This document shows, piece by piece, positions 26,201 through 39,277 of a stretch of DNA of 64,000 bases. The stretch spans positions 2,415,136-2,479,135 of the forward strand of contig VFFE01009182.1 in the NCBI GenBank assembly GCA_008921705.1, given 5' to 3'. A model generated the notes under the pieces. That model had not been told where the DNA came from. It saw nothing but the letters and a program-made list of their open reading frames with translations, and did no database searches. Made by a program: the position numbers and the translations under genes. This DNA comes from Burhinus oedicnemus (Eukaryota > Chordata > Aves > Charadriiformes > Burhinidae). Each line of letters opens with the position of its first letter. Within the stretch, counting starts at the first letter, position 1.

Positions 26201-28145
26201 CACGGGGTAATTACAGAGCCCTCCTGGACCAATATCCTGCGAGAGGTATCATTTTTGGCGCACACAAGTGGGGGAAGTGAACTCTGAGCTCCCGTTGACT
26301 GGAGAGAATCAATAAGCCTTCTGTCAACCCAGCTTGAAATTTAACCACTTACAGGGTTGTATATAAACACTGACATTTTTATTTTAAATGTAACTTTGTA
26401 TATTTTGATAGAATCATAAAGGGATTATTTCTCAAAGACCTCCAAATATGACTTCTATTGATGGCTTAGTAATGAGTTGGCACTGTAAGGCAGAAAGATA
26501 GCTCAGATTTATCAGGCAACGGGCTTCACACAGTACAGGATGGTACCATCCTATCAAGAACAGAGCAGGTATTCCAAGATGCTCTTGGAATGCAGTGATT
26601 TGAAAGCAGCTAACCTTTCAGTAACAAACATCAAAATTTCATTTCTCTGTTTCCTTAGATTAAAACCAAAATTCTCCTGTCAACATCAGGAGAAGCATTT
26701 TTATAACAAATGCTTCCTCTTTAATCAGGGCCTTTTCTGGACAGTTGCTCTATTTATGACGCAGGAAGTTAATTTCTGTTCATACTTATACTTGCAATCA
26801 TTCCTTAATTGTTTAATTTAACTTCTTTGGAGAGAAATTACAAGTTCCACTGATTTGTTTTTCTTTCATATCAAAACTTGAGTGAACAGCCTACAAATTG
26901 TTAGGAAGTGACGATATACTGTATTAAAATTCATTGTAACATAAAAAATATCTACAAATTCATAATCTAATTAAGGGTCTGGGGAACACTCATTTTTATT
27001 GCCTTATAGTTGCACATTTTCTAGATTGTCATCTTCGCTTAAAGAAGAAAATATATTACAAAAAACTCTGCCATACAAGGGAGACCATTAAGGCTTCAAA
27101 TATTAGTGCTAATAAAACCAAACAACAGTGGACCAAAGACTATAACCTTAACCTGAACTTAGCCCCCCCACACTGTATAAGCAGGCCGATAAATGATGAA
27201 GTTATTTATGATTCCTTCCCTAGAAGATGATTCCTTTGGTGCACAGATCCAGCCCGCTTCAGAGAGAAAGACTGACTAAGGATGAACATTCATTTGTGGA
27301 ACTCCTATCCAATTTTGTGCATGCATTTAACAGCATAAAAGAAAGGAAAAAAGCAGCAAGTTGTGTCAGGGGAACTGCTGCTTTAAGGCCCAGATTCTGA
27401 TCCTGCCAGAGGATGCTTAGGATGCTAAGTGAATCACACCAACCAAATATTGAGCGACAATGAGAAAATCCGGTTTTCTCTTTTTTAGGTTCCTCAAATT
27501 AATGTCCCATGATGTGAATTGATGAACACTAAAATTTGGAAATAAGGGCCCGAAGTTTAACTGACAAAAAAGTGCCCATCCTGACAGTGTCTTGGGTATC
27601 TCAGATTCAGCAGTCTGAAAACAGAGGAGATATTTCATCTTGATCTCATTCTGCCTTTATTGCTTACTTGTAAAAGATAGATAAAACTTGCACACCTCAA
27701 GGGTGTTGTGAAGGTAAATTAATTGTTTTGGGAGAAGCTATTCAGATATTACAGTGATGAGCATCACGAAAAGCCCCCAAGGAGAAGAATCATTTCGACT
27801 TCAGAGTAAGGGTCTGAATAAAATGCAGGAAATAAGGCCCGAGGCCACATGTTGTATAAAATAGTGAACATCTGTTCATTAAACAAACCCTCTCCATCTC
27901 ACGAACCGAATAAGGCAAGTATACTTTGAAAAAAAAATAGCATGGGATAACATAATTAAGGACTACTGTACAGTATACAACTGGAGGCAAACTTCTGTTG
28001 CAAGTCATTAACCATATTTGACTATAAACTCTTAATTTGTCTTTTAATTTTTTATTATTGCATGCAACGTCCTTGTTTGCTTCTTCAGAATTACAGCCAA
28101 ATCCCGTATCTTTTGTGACCACTTTATCTATTAATTGGGCCATGA
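20251..28145. other. AT-rich non-coding stretch, no recognised gene
   Basis: No gene or transposon was recognised. The only structured element is a G-rich block at 22951-22968. Poly-A runs occur at about 22189-22201 and 25192-25204. All open frames are below about 95 codons apart from one of 117 codons on the minus strand (27790-28143), which has no family resemblance. It is consistent with intron or intergenic DNA. Confidence 0.55.
22951..22968 (+). other. G-rich block, potential G-quadruplex
   Basis: Eight Gs, a T, four Gs, a T and four Gs. The eight-G run can supply two tracts, so the block meets the four-tract quadruplex pattern with single-base loops, which usually favours stable folding. 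It is isolated in AT-rich sequence. Confidence 0.55.
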
Positions 28146-28590
28146 AGATGATCAGTGGGTTAGAGCACCTCTGCTATAAGGACAGGCTGAGAGAGTTGGG
28201 GTTGTTCAGCCTGGAGAAAAAAAGGCTCCAAGGGTGACCTTATAGCAGCCTTCCAGCATCTGAAAGGGGCCTACAAGAAATCTGGAGAGGGACTTTTTAC
28301 TAGGGCATGTAGCGATAGGACAAGGGGTAATGGCTTCACACTGGAAGAGGGTAGATTTAGATTAGATCTCAGGAAGAAATTTTTCACTATGAGGCTGGTG
28401 AGGCACTGGAACAGGTTGCCCAGGGAAGTTGCGGAGGCCCCATCCCTGGAAGTGTTCAAGGCCAGGTTGGATGAGACTTTGAGCAAGCTTGTCTAGGGGG
28501 AGATATCCTTGCCCATGGCAACGGGGGTTGGAACTAGATGATCTTTAAGGTGCTTTCCAACCTAAACCATTCTATGATTTGATGATTCTA
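28146..28590 (+). mobile_element. CR1 LINE retrotransposon, 5'-truncated copy B
   Basis: This is a second CR1 fragment in plus orientation. It begins near the end of the ORF2 coding region (a translated segment contains [17 protein letters not shown]) and continues through the C-terminal coding part and 3' untranslated region to the family's 3' end, a diverged ATTCTATG-type repeat at about 28569-28590. Coding is broken at once: an extra G near 28231-28236 produces a stop right after RLQG. Copy B differs from copy A in spacing and in its 3' untranslated region, so it probably belongs to another CR1 subfamily. Confidence 0.93.
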
Positions 28591-31500
28591 ATATCATGTA
28601 CAACAAACAAACCTCTGCCCCTTGAGCTGGAGGAGTAAATGGTAGCAGTTGTTACACTGTGGGGTTTTGGGGATAGAATTGGCCAGAAAGTTTTCACACA
28701 TTTGCTGACAACAAGAGTCAAGAACATGGAGTGTTATTGTACACTCTGGAAGAAGACATGCTCTTTTGGTAACAGACTTTTCAAACCATTCAACTCCCCC
28801 CAATAAACTATGTCTTCTACCCCATAACTCAAATCTATATTGGTCATATGCTGTTTTTTTCCCCCCTTCCCAAATCTCAATTTTCCAATTCTCTGCTTCT
28901 TGTTAAAAATTCAGGATGTCCTTCTAGACTATCTAACCTCATCCCACTCTTTTGATCTACGTCACCTAGTTCTTCTATTAGGTTTTAGTTCCCTACCCTG
29001 CATTCCTCAGTCTAGCCATCTTATGTCCATCATTTTAATTTCCAGCAATACCTATGCTTTTTTACTAGGCACCACCTAACTTTGGCACTTACTCTGACAA
29101 TACATCTAGCCTCGATCTCCCAAATGTTTCCATTTATCCAGACCTACCTTGAAATCTCATGAGACATATTTCTCCTTTTCTCCAAGTCCTTTGCCACTGC
29201 ATTACCTCTTCTTATCCCAGCTATCTTTGACAGAGTGCCACCTGGCTGCTATTCTTTATGCATGGGTAAGGTCCAATTCAGAATCAGTTTCAAACTCATT
29301 TTTACCCCACCTTTTCTTCTCCTTCCCCTGTCTGCACTCAGTTTGGGATATCCCACACATTGCTAGGCATTTACAGCATCAGACAACAAAGAAAAACATC
29401 TTCCAGCTAAGTAATGAAGTCAACTGTTAACTAATTTTTTTATCTTCAATATTTAATAAAATATTTAACTTCATCTTTGAACCAAAAAAACCCAGAGAAA
29501 TTTCCCCTACCAAACATATTTGAGAACACAATATAAACTTAAGAAGATAAGCTTTCAAAAAGAAAAGATGTTCATATTCACAGGACTATATTACCAATAC
29601 ATGTAAAATCTGAATTTCACTGATAGCCTTTGATGAGCAAATGCTGAGACTCAGGGAATGGCCTGCTATACAGGAAAGGTGAGCACCTATTTGCATGGTA
29701 GTAACTGTAAAGTGGCACTATACTTCAACCCAAATGCAGCTGGAAATATGTCAAAGCAGTAGTATTCACAGTAATTCATCACTTCATGATGCTAATCCAG
29801 GCCTCAGAAGGAAGATGCTATTAAAAAGTGTGCAGCATCTCATCAGGCGTGCATCACTTTCACTGAACGCCTGACCTTCTGAAAGATGTTTCAAAGCAGT
29901 TAATGTGAATGTCCAGCCCCAGGTGAAATCACACATGCACTGCCTGCATGCAGGAATCAGCCTGAAAACATAGGCACAAGACACTGCACTGGGACCTTTA
30001 ATTAAAGGATAGAAAGCGCAGTGCTAAAAGCTGGTAGGGGCCAGGGAGACAACAGGAGTAGGGTTTTGAATTCAGAGGGCAGTGGGCAGGAAGGTAAAGT
30101 TCCCTCTCCTGAAAGGACATTTTTCTCCACTATGCTGGGAAGCAAAGAGAAGCGGGGCAGGGCAGCTGCCTCCTGGGAGGTCCCAGCCCCACACTGGGGG
30201 CTCCTGCCCTCCGCAGGACCACCCCCCTTCCTCAATTTCTAAGCCCATTTTCTGAGGGAAACACCTCATTCCCCAGAGTGGAAGAGCATCCAAGCGCCTG
30301 CTCCAGGAGGCAGTTGTGCTGTCCCTGTGTCCCCACCCGGGGTGGAGGGAAAATTCTGCTTCTCATCACTGTCACACAGCTGTGACAGCCAGCGGCTCCC
30401 GAATGGGGCCCTGGGAAAAATCAAAACTCCTAAATGAGTTTCAGACAATGCAGCAGAGTCGTGTTGATACAGAATATCAATGCCAGCTGCCATACTGTGG
30501 ACACTGCAAAGACAATAGCTAGCATTACCTTCAGAAATCTCCATCACCACTTCTGGTGGAGCTCTGAATTTCAGAAGACTTAATCCATGGTAACATCAGG
30601 CACAGCCAAAACAGCTTAGTATTATGTTTCAGAGCATCTAAGCATCTTGCAAACTTACTTTACACCTTTTAAAACAAGATCCAGAATAATTTAGAAGTTA
30701 TTTAAAGCATGAATTGGAACAGAAAACCAAGTCAAAGAAAGTGGATTTTACGTTCTGCAACTCACATGAAGTCAGCCGTTTCTCTCTTCTGCTTTCATCA
30801 ACAGTTTAGTTTTTCAGCTCGGATACATTAATCCGGTATTTCTTTTCAGGGTTTCAAGCCAAAAAGTTTGTACTGTTTTGTGCCTATGCAAATCTACAGT
30901 TTCAAGTTACCAAGCATTTTTGGTCAGGCATTTAACATGACAGTCTGAAAACCAGGTAGATAAGTGGAGAAAAGTTCAGGAATAGAAATTAAGAAGAAAG
31001 ACTGGGTTCACCCACATATTATACTTGAAGTTCACAGTGGCTCCTATTTATCACAAAATTAGTCCATAAAAAAAAAAAATTGAATCCCAAGTTTTTACAG
31101 TAGTAAGCTTAATTTTCAGAACTCCAGACTTTGGTAGGTTTGGTGGTTTGGTGTCGCCCCCCCGCCTTAAGAAATATTCCATTTTTAAAAATTGGCCGAG
31201 AAAGCTGTTCTAATTAATATTCAGTTCAGTGATTAAGCATTCTCCCAAGTGACCTATGTGTGTAATAGCATCAAGTACCACCTGCTCAAACTGTTGTTTT
31301 GCAGTGAAATATTAATCCCTTGTACCTTCTGTTACCAAGCTTGGATGCCATCTGAAATTCAAAAGGGAATGATTCATTGTAGATACTTTGTAAACTCACT
31401 GAAATTTATACCAAAAAGTGACAATTATGTACAAATAATTTGAAATAGTGTAGTACAAAAAGCAAGTTACAAAATTTTATAATTTCTCCTATTTGAATTT

Positions 31501-32987
31501 CATATTATATAATGTATAAATAACATATTATTAATGTATAAATAAACTGTTTTTTTCTTTTAAATAAACCTTTCATATTTTCTATAACTAAGTATAAGGA
31601 ATATAGCTATCTCAAATTGCTTGTGTCTGTTCCTTAAAGAAGGGGTCTTAAGAGAATATTTCATAAAAACCTATTTCTTCAAAAGTACTGGCATAAAAAA
31701 TCTGCACTTCTTCCCTTTACACAAGTTTGAATTCATTCCTAGCACAAAATACGTAAAAACTACAGCGTATTTTTTATATGCACCGTGGATGGAAAAATCC
31801 TTATATTTCTGCCAACATTATACTTGGCACACAAGCAAAACTACATACTTCAGATACGTTTGTGCTATTGATGGCACGCAAGCAGAAAAAGAAACAATCG
31901 GATAATTGGCAGCATAACAAATCCAAAGGTCAATATCTGACTTCACTGACTTCAATTGAGTCTTATTTCACTCAATTCTTTATTTTAAAAAAAAAAAAAA
32001 AATCCTGACATGCTTTCTGTCTCGGGACTCCATATGTAAGAGAACTTCAGACCTCAGCTTCAGTCCGCATTGGTAAGCAATGGATCGTATAGAAGATCTG
32101 AAGGCTGGAAACGAACCAACAAAGTTATGCATACAAAGGAAATTTTGCAAGGAACCTAAGCAGCTCCTTATGTAGGAAAAAATACTGTAAATTCTTTGAA
32201 AGTAGTCTCAGTATATTCCTAAACATTTGTGCAATAAGACAACTTTCCCTTGTTCTGTGTAATTTGGGTCAAAAACAAGCAAATGAACTGTACATAATTA
32301 TGTGTAAACAGAATGTTCAAAGACCATGAATTCTGTACTTAGAGACTGAACAAGTTCATAGCATAAAGCAACAGACTCTACAGTAGGAGAAAATTTATTG
32401 CAATTAAATAAGTTAAAAAGCAAAATCAATCTTTGAAATATTCCTGTCATTTCTAAGATGACTTTCTTAACATAATGAGGGGGACTTTGGGGCTCAAGAA
32501 GAAAAAACAGACTGTATCTAAAGGAGCTTACAAGTGGGCTCAGTTTCGGGCTTAGCAGTGCCAACAGTATCAACATACAACAGTATTTGGAAATCTCCAA
32601 ATGCACTGCCTAATGGAAAATCTCTAATAAAGTCTTAAGATATGTCCTCAAAGACAAAACAAGGCCTACAGCGTGGTCATAACAGGTTTCAACAACTTGC
32701 CTTAGAGTCTCTGAGCCAAATTGAGCATGTCTTCTAAAAAGAAGACAACATGCTTCTAAAACGTAACTTCAGTTTCTCAGTCCCCCTCTCTAAAATGTGT
32801 TGCACTGAACTTCATCTCATTGGCATCTTGTGAAACAAACACCTTAAAGATCTGTGACAGATTCTGCTATTACAGTAACATGTGTAACGTAAGTACCTTA
32901 ATCTTTTTGTATAAATGTGATATATCAGAGGAAGTATTTTGTTTTCACAGCTTTACCTGTTACAGCTAATCTTTGGGAATTCGTGAT
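28591..32987. other. Non-coding stretch, pyrimidine-rich at first
   Basis: From about 28840 to 29350 the plus strand is strongly pyrimidine-rich, similar in style to 19440-19810. No gene or named repeat is visible in the rest. The section 30000-30560 is somewhat GC-richer, with overlapping open frames of up to 94 codons on both strands that look like compositional by-products. A short tandem duplication lies at 31501-31545. Confidence 0.5.
31501..31545 (+). repeat. Two-copy AT-rich tandem duplication, 22-23 bp unit
   Basis: Positions 31501-31523 and 31524-31545 are nearly identical AT-rich units. They differ by a one-base length change in the middle and share the ending AATGTATAAATAA. This is directly visible in the sequence and is most likely a local replication-slippage duplication. 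Confidence 0.8.
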
Positions 32988-33533
32988 TGTCATGGTTTCA
33001 GCTGGGATAGAGTTGACTTTCTTACTGGCAGCTGTTAGAGTGCTGAGTTTTGGGTTTGGTATGGGAGAGTGTTTTTGGTTGTTGCTAAGCAGTAAAGGCC
33101 TTTTCTGCTCCTCATACCACCCTGCCAGCAAGTAGGCGTGGGGAGGGTGGGGGTGGTGTAGAGAAGTTGGGAGGAGACACAGCTGGGACAGCTGCCCCCA
33201 ACTGATCAAAAGAATATTTCCATGGCATATGACATCATGCTCAGTATCTAAAGCTGGGGGAAGGAGGAGGAAGACATTTGGAATGATGGTGTTTTGTCTT
33301 CCCAAGTAACTGTTACACGTGATGGATCCCTGCTTTCCTGGAGATGGCCGAATACCTCCTTGTTGATGGAAGTGGTGAATGAATTCCTTGTTTTGGTTTA
33401 CCCATTAAACTGTCTTTATCTCAACCCATGAGTTTCCTCAGTTTTACTCTTCTGATTCTCTTCTCCATCCCAACTGGGGGACTGAGTCAGCAGCTGTGTG
33501 GTCCTAGTTACCAGCTGGGGTTAAACCATGACA
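32988..33533 (+). mobile_element. Solo LTR of an avian endogenous retrovirus
   Basis: A 546-bp element starts TGTCATGGTTT and ends AAACCATGACA, giving the TG...CA ends of an LTR with an 11-bp perfect inverted terminal match. The match extends to CAGCTGG if a 5-base gap is allowed. It matches my memory of a common avian ERV LTR of the ERVL/ERVK type; the exact family is not certain. Promoter-type parts are in plus order: a degenerate TATA box (TATCTAAA, 33245-33252) and an ATTAAA polyadenylation signal (33404-33409). No gag, pol or env sequence lies on either side, so it is a solo LTR, usually formed by recombination between two LTRs. The adjoining five bases (GTGAT left, AAACA right) do not form a target-site duplication. 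The 126-codon minus-strand open frame inside it is a by-product. Confidence 0.88.
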
Positions 33534-36185
33534 AAACACAAAAAACAGCCAAACACAAAACTCTTGAAAAGAAAGCAAAGGTACTATGAATACCTTAACT
33601 AACATGATTATTATCCTCCCATCGTCCACTGAGAGCATATTGACTTGTATGTTCATAAGGCTCTCATTTAATTTATGTGCCTTTTCTAGAAGAAGATTGT
33701 AGGCTGGTTGTAAAACACATGCAAAATAGAACTAACAGATTTTTTGGAGGCATGTATTCAGATACATTTTTATCATTTTGAATAGAAGCAACTGAACCAA
33801 ATTAATGAGATGTATAAAGACTTTTTTTTTTTAAAGACATAAATGGGAATTACATGGACAGCTCTCAAAGGTTAATTGCAGCTGAATCCTTAACTATTTG
33901 GCCTCTTCTGAGCTGTGAACATTGGTGACTTTGTACATTTGCACAAACTAAATATATAAGGAAAGCAAAGGCTCTCACTTGCCAACAGGGACAACGTGGT
34001 CGATGTGACTGATGGGGTGAATTCTCCCAGCTGTCCCCCTCTCTTTACTGAGCAAATGGACAAACAGCTCATGAAACAGACCTCACATTTTCACATATGC
34101 TTATACCTCAAGCATTCAAGGTGAACCATACCAGTTTCAGTTCAACTTAAATGTTATATTTTAAACGATGAGGGTTGAGGGAAGCAACAAGAGGCCTTAC
34201 TGCCTACAGCCATCCCAGCAGAAGGGACCACGAGACCCAAATTTGTTCCAAGAGCACTAAAGCATTGATTTTAGGAGCGTATTTTCTATCATCTCAAAAA
34301 GATTTTTGCTACTAAACAGTAGCAATATCTTCCAGATACATAAATAGTAGGACACATTCCGATTTCTTTATTAATGGCTAGGCATTTTTGTTTATTTTCA
34401 CAGTAAGTAAATAACACTGCATTACATGAAGTCTCCAAACAGTACTGGCTTGTGGAAGTGGAGAAAGATTTGATCTGAAGAAGTCTTCAAACACGATACT
34501 ATTGAAACATACCTTTCCAATTGCTTACCAATGTGGACTGAAGCTGAAGTCTTAGCCCAGAGAAATAAAAGTATGCATTCAATATTTATTCAACAGGTTA
34601 AAATTAATTTTGCTTCCCAAGATATGCAAACCAAGTATGTACTTTGAACTTTAAAACTTATTAAAATAAGAACTAGAAGTTGCAAACTATGTGTTCAATA
34701 GAATAAGATGAAAAGAGACATGGAAAAGAATTTAAATCAATTCTTATGTATTAGTTTATGCTACGGCATTCTTCTGTTTTCAGTTTTGGTTGAAAAGCTT
34801 GTTACAACTCATCTGATACTTACTAGCTATCTGCTAGTTTTTATGGATACCAATTCAAGTAAAAAGGCTTTGCTTTCAATGAAATTTTTGATTCTCTGCG
34901 TTTCAAAGAAGCAAAATAGAAATAGCTACATTTTCAAATAAAATTGGACTCTAAAATGGGAATTTCTGTAGTATTTTGCTAATGCTGATAACAAGACAGT
35001 TCTACTCAAATATTTCTAATAGCTCACCATTTGTCACCCACGTGTATGAAAATCATTGCAGCTATTCAAAAGGGTATTACCTTATTCCCTTACAACGCAA
35101 TTATTTACGTATTTGAATTATTTACCCAAAAGGTACAGACCTATCTTAGGGATAATACTATATATATCAGATAATGTAACTAAATGTTACCATTCAGAAG
35201 TACAATTTTTCTATGTTTGTATTTCAGTTGTAGCAATTATTGTGGTAGATTCCATGACTGAGTCTGTTCTAATACTACTATCAACCTTGTCCATCCAGTA
35301 GAGAAAAGCAGACCAAGGCGCTCACTAATGAAGCAGGAAAAAAGCCTTCCTTCACCCTCTGGCTTTTGTGAAATACTGCAAACACTCTAGGAAAATAAGT
35401 GGTAGCACACAAAAATTACCCAAATGCAAGCTGACACTACAGAGCTATATCAAGTCCAACTGTACCTTACTTGAATAAAAGCTGAACTTTATTCAGAAGT
35501 GCTCTGCATTAGGAAAGAAAAAGAAAAAAAAAAAAAGAAATCTGACAGTCAGTAGCTGCTGTGAAGACATTAAAAACATATAGGAGAGAAGCTTAGAATC
35601 ACTGAAGAATGGTCTTTTCTCTACAGCCAGTGAATGACAGTGTTCTTTCTACCTTAAACCAGAGTATGTACTGGAATAGAGCTCCACATCTCCAAAGACG
35701 GATGCACTGTAATATTCCTCTTATTCCTAAAGTAGTGCATCACATGAAAAAGTATAAAAGTCAGATATAAATACTTCATATAACAATATTTTCCTGCATG
35801 AAAAATATAGCCAATAAGTGGGTTTGAATTCCACAAAAGATATAAAATAATTTTCCTGTAAAAGGATACACTACCGAAGGAATGCTAACACTACCACAGA
35901 GCATGCGCTTTAGTACCACTGGCTTGGGTTGATCAGAAAGCTATACTTGCTGTATTTCATTTATAAGCCTGTGAGTTGAATTCATTTTATGCTGATAAAT
36001 CTTAAGTCTTAATATGTTAAATCACATGGATTCAATGCAAGGAAAGCCATTGTGACAATCTATCAAAAGCCTTTCAAACCAAGGTCACAAAGGTAATCCC
36101 ATTTTTACTTTCAGTATAATAATTTTACAGTGACTGTGAGTTAATAGTAACTGAGAACATCCCAGTGAAGTCAACAAAAAGACTC

Positions 36186-36240
36186 CCTTTAATTTCATGG
36201 GCTTTTTCTTAATTTCCCCTTAATTTTATGGGCTGTTTCC
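36186..36240 (+). repeat. Imperfect two-copy tandem duplication, about 30-bp period
   Basis: The segments at 36186-36208 and 36216-36240 are near copies: both carry TTAATTT, then ATGGGCT, then a T-rich end. The period is about 30 bases. It is directly visible and is probably an old local duplication. Confidence 0.65.
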
Positions 36241-39200
36241 ATGCCTGACAGAGACTCGTTAGGATCTAACTATTAAAGTGGTTATCTCTTATTTTTCCCC
36301 TTAGCAAACAGGTCCTTAAAATGAAAATGACCCAATCAGTCACTTTCAGTTAGTTTTATGACTACATACTAAATAACAAAATGATCAAGTTAAAATTAAA
36401 ATAATAAACTCACAGATAAAGATTTTAGTGTGAAAATATGGTTTTGTGATGTTTATCTCCAGTTCTTTTCCACTTGGTTATAGACAATTTTCAAAGTATT
36501 TTTTCTACTTCCCAGGCACTTGCACACGTATAATTCTTACAAAAAAAAATTTCAGGTGAAACTAAGACATGTTCTAGCATTACCTTTTCCAGCCACCAGT
36601 TACAGGATACACGAAGAGAAGATCTAACTTGAAAAGAAGTATATTTAACTAGTAATCCACAATATTACAAGCCACTTGCCAGTTAGTGGAACCTTTTCCA
36701 CCCCCTCTTTATTACAACTCTGCTTTCACCTACTGTTTGAAGTTCGTATCTAATTCAATATCCAAACACACCAAATAATAATGCATCACCTTTTCTTGCT
36801 TGCAATCACTTCATTTTCCAAATTATCTGGACCAGTAGTTGGCCAGTCAATGCCAATCTTTTCTGTTTTCCCTCTTTCTGCAAAGGGAGCAAGAAACTCC
36901 ACTCAACTTTAGGAGCAACCAGTGCATCAACATTAAGCACTCTTCTATTACAGGTAATTTTAATTTTCATCCCTCAATTACCAAGCATCAAGAGGAAAGA
37001 AGTATTTGTTTGGAGCAGGAGCACTAATTCAAACTAGCAGAAGCTATTTTACAATGAATTAGTCTTCACAGTCAGATTTATGCAACTATTTCCCTTAAGA
37101 CTTTTAAACATTGCCCATCACTTCTGTGTCTGAGCACCTGCCACATATAAATCAACAACAACAGAGCACTGCAGGGATCACACAGCCATATTCACTGCAC
37201 AACTATTATGAACCAGCCTTCTCTTCAAAGGTACCGAGCTGTGGTCTTTGTGAGTACTAGTAGCAAAACAATTTGCTTTGACTTAGCTAGCTCCAGAGCA
37301 GATCAAAGCATATGGTATGTAAACTTTCCAGCACTGAAGGCGATCTTTGTAGGATGTGTTTTTAAATTGGAAAGTATTTCCATCACAACACACACTAAAT
37401 GGAATGAATTTTATCATTCCTAAAGTAACCCTTGAACATCACTTACAACAGTCACAAGGACTCATTTTCTACTTTAATCTAAAATTCCGGGTAATGCACA
37501 TATTAGAAGTGCATTAAAATGCACTTAACCTGATTGGATTTTTAAAGGGGATGAAAGGTGAATAAATGGGTAAACATGTTATAGAGAAGTCCGAAAGCTG
37601 AAATTCCAATTTCTGAATTATTTATGAAAAGTAGCATGCCAAATAAGTTGAGTAGCATTTAACTTGCAAAACGAATGTTGTTGGCATTTTTCACAATTCA
37701 AGTTCAAGCTTACCTTTTCATCAAAGCAACTTCCCACACATAGACTTCCCACAGCTCTAATGCCAAATAAAATGCCATACGTAACACAAAACAATATCCT
37801 TTTATTTAGCATTAGAGTTGGGAATTCATTAGAGTTCCTTGACAGGGACGGAGGTCCCCCACATTACAAGCAAGGCAAGGGGATGCCTCACTGCACAGCC
37901 ATGAAGGGAGCCAGTCCCCAGGGACATCAGGCCGCTGGGGCAGATGGATGCCCTGGAGATCCTTGGGGGTTTAAATCAGGTGCAGCAGCTTCTAGCAGAG
38001 CTTTCAGCACCTCCAATTGCACTGCTGATGGAAATTATGGATCAATAATCCTAGGAATGATTTCACCGTTTCAAAAACCGGATCTTGAGAATTTCTAGTT
38101 TCTGAAAACACAGATTTCCTTCCAACTGGGACCAGACACACATGACAAGGTAGTAATATTTCCTACACATCACCTTTATAGGAAAACATTTTCAAGCAAC
38201 ATACCACCTAAAAATACCATTACCAGTTTGAAGAAAATGCAGGCTTTGCTTAAAATGGAGTGTCCTGTGTAATCCTGTGCTTAGTATTTATTAAAGAAAA
38301 ATTTTGTTTCAATACTTAGGGTTTTATTCACTGGTTTAGTACTCATTTGGTTTACTCAGTTCAAAAATGTTTCAGCTCCAGTTTCTAAGCCTTGGCGTAC
38401 TTCTGAAATACCTGGCAGCCTTTTATACCTCTCCAAAATAAAAGATCATCCAGTACCAGCAAACAGTCAAACATCTTCATGTATATTCTACTTCCTCAGC
38501 AGCAATACATCCCATAGTCACAACACTAAACTGTCTGTACCCACTCTGCCAGGCTGACCAAATATCCAGTTTCCCATTGTGGTAGGAAAACCAATGAAAA
38601 AAAAAACAAAACAAAACAAAAATGAAGGGTATCTTAAGAGTTTAAACTGATATGATTTATTTAATTTTGTTTTAAATAAGCATTTCATTTTGAGTTTGAT
38701 TTTTTAGCACAGGGAAACAAAACATCTAGATTAAGTCACAATTCACAAAAGGGAGAATGACAAGCTGCCTTTGATAGGTCAGGTACTTAGGGTACTTGTC
38801 AACAATGTAAGAAGGACAATCTAAAATACCACTTCCTGGATGAGACAGGTGCAGGAATAGAGTAGTTAATCTCCCCCTAAAAATACCCCAGTGAATGGGA
38901 AAGGACAGTAGACAAAGAGATAGAAAATAAGCATTCCATAGTAATTAAAGCAATGCTCTGGTGATGGCAGAGAAAGATAGAGTCTAAATTAATTAGGAAA
39001 TAAGCCATGATCCATCAGAAGTGGAATTCACTAAACTTTGTTTATATTTAGGTAACAAAATTGTGAAAGCTGAAATACTGTTGCAGACTGCAAAATGCTA
39101 TGAGAATTACAGAAACACGACAGGATAGATGCAAAATAACTATCCTGTACAGAGAGCACAGAAAAAAAAGAAAATGATAGTGAGACAAGAGAGTAGATAA

Positions 39201-39249
39201 ATTACCAAATAGACTAAAGAAGAGAGAGCACAGTTAAAAAAGGATGTGC

Positions 39250-39277
39250 TTGGGTCAATAAAGTAATATTGACCCAA
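39250..39277 (+). repeat. Perfect inverted repeat, 11-bp stem and 6-nt loop
   Basis: The arm TTGGGTCAATA (39250-39260) is exactly complementary to TATTGACCCAA (39267-39277), with the loop AAGTAA between them. The stem does not extend further. The arms contain TGACC-type half-sites in inverted orientation, so a dimeric nuclear-receptor-like site is one reading. A chance palindrome is another. Confidence 0.75.

Noticed and set aside
32925..33305. A 126-codon minus-strand open frame.
   Set aside because: It lies almost entirely inside the plus-oriented LTR and resembles no protein; it is a by-product.
37664..38098. A 144-codon plus-strand open frame.
   Set aside because: It has no recognisable domain and no supporting splice sites, and its composition shifts along its length; it is likely random.
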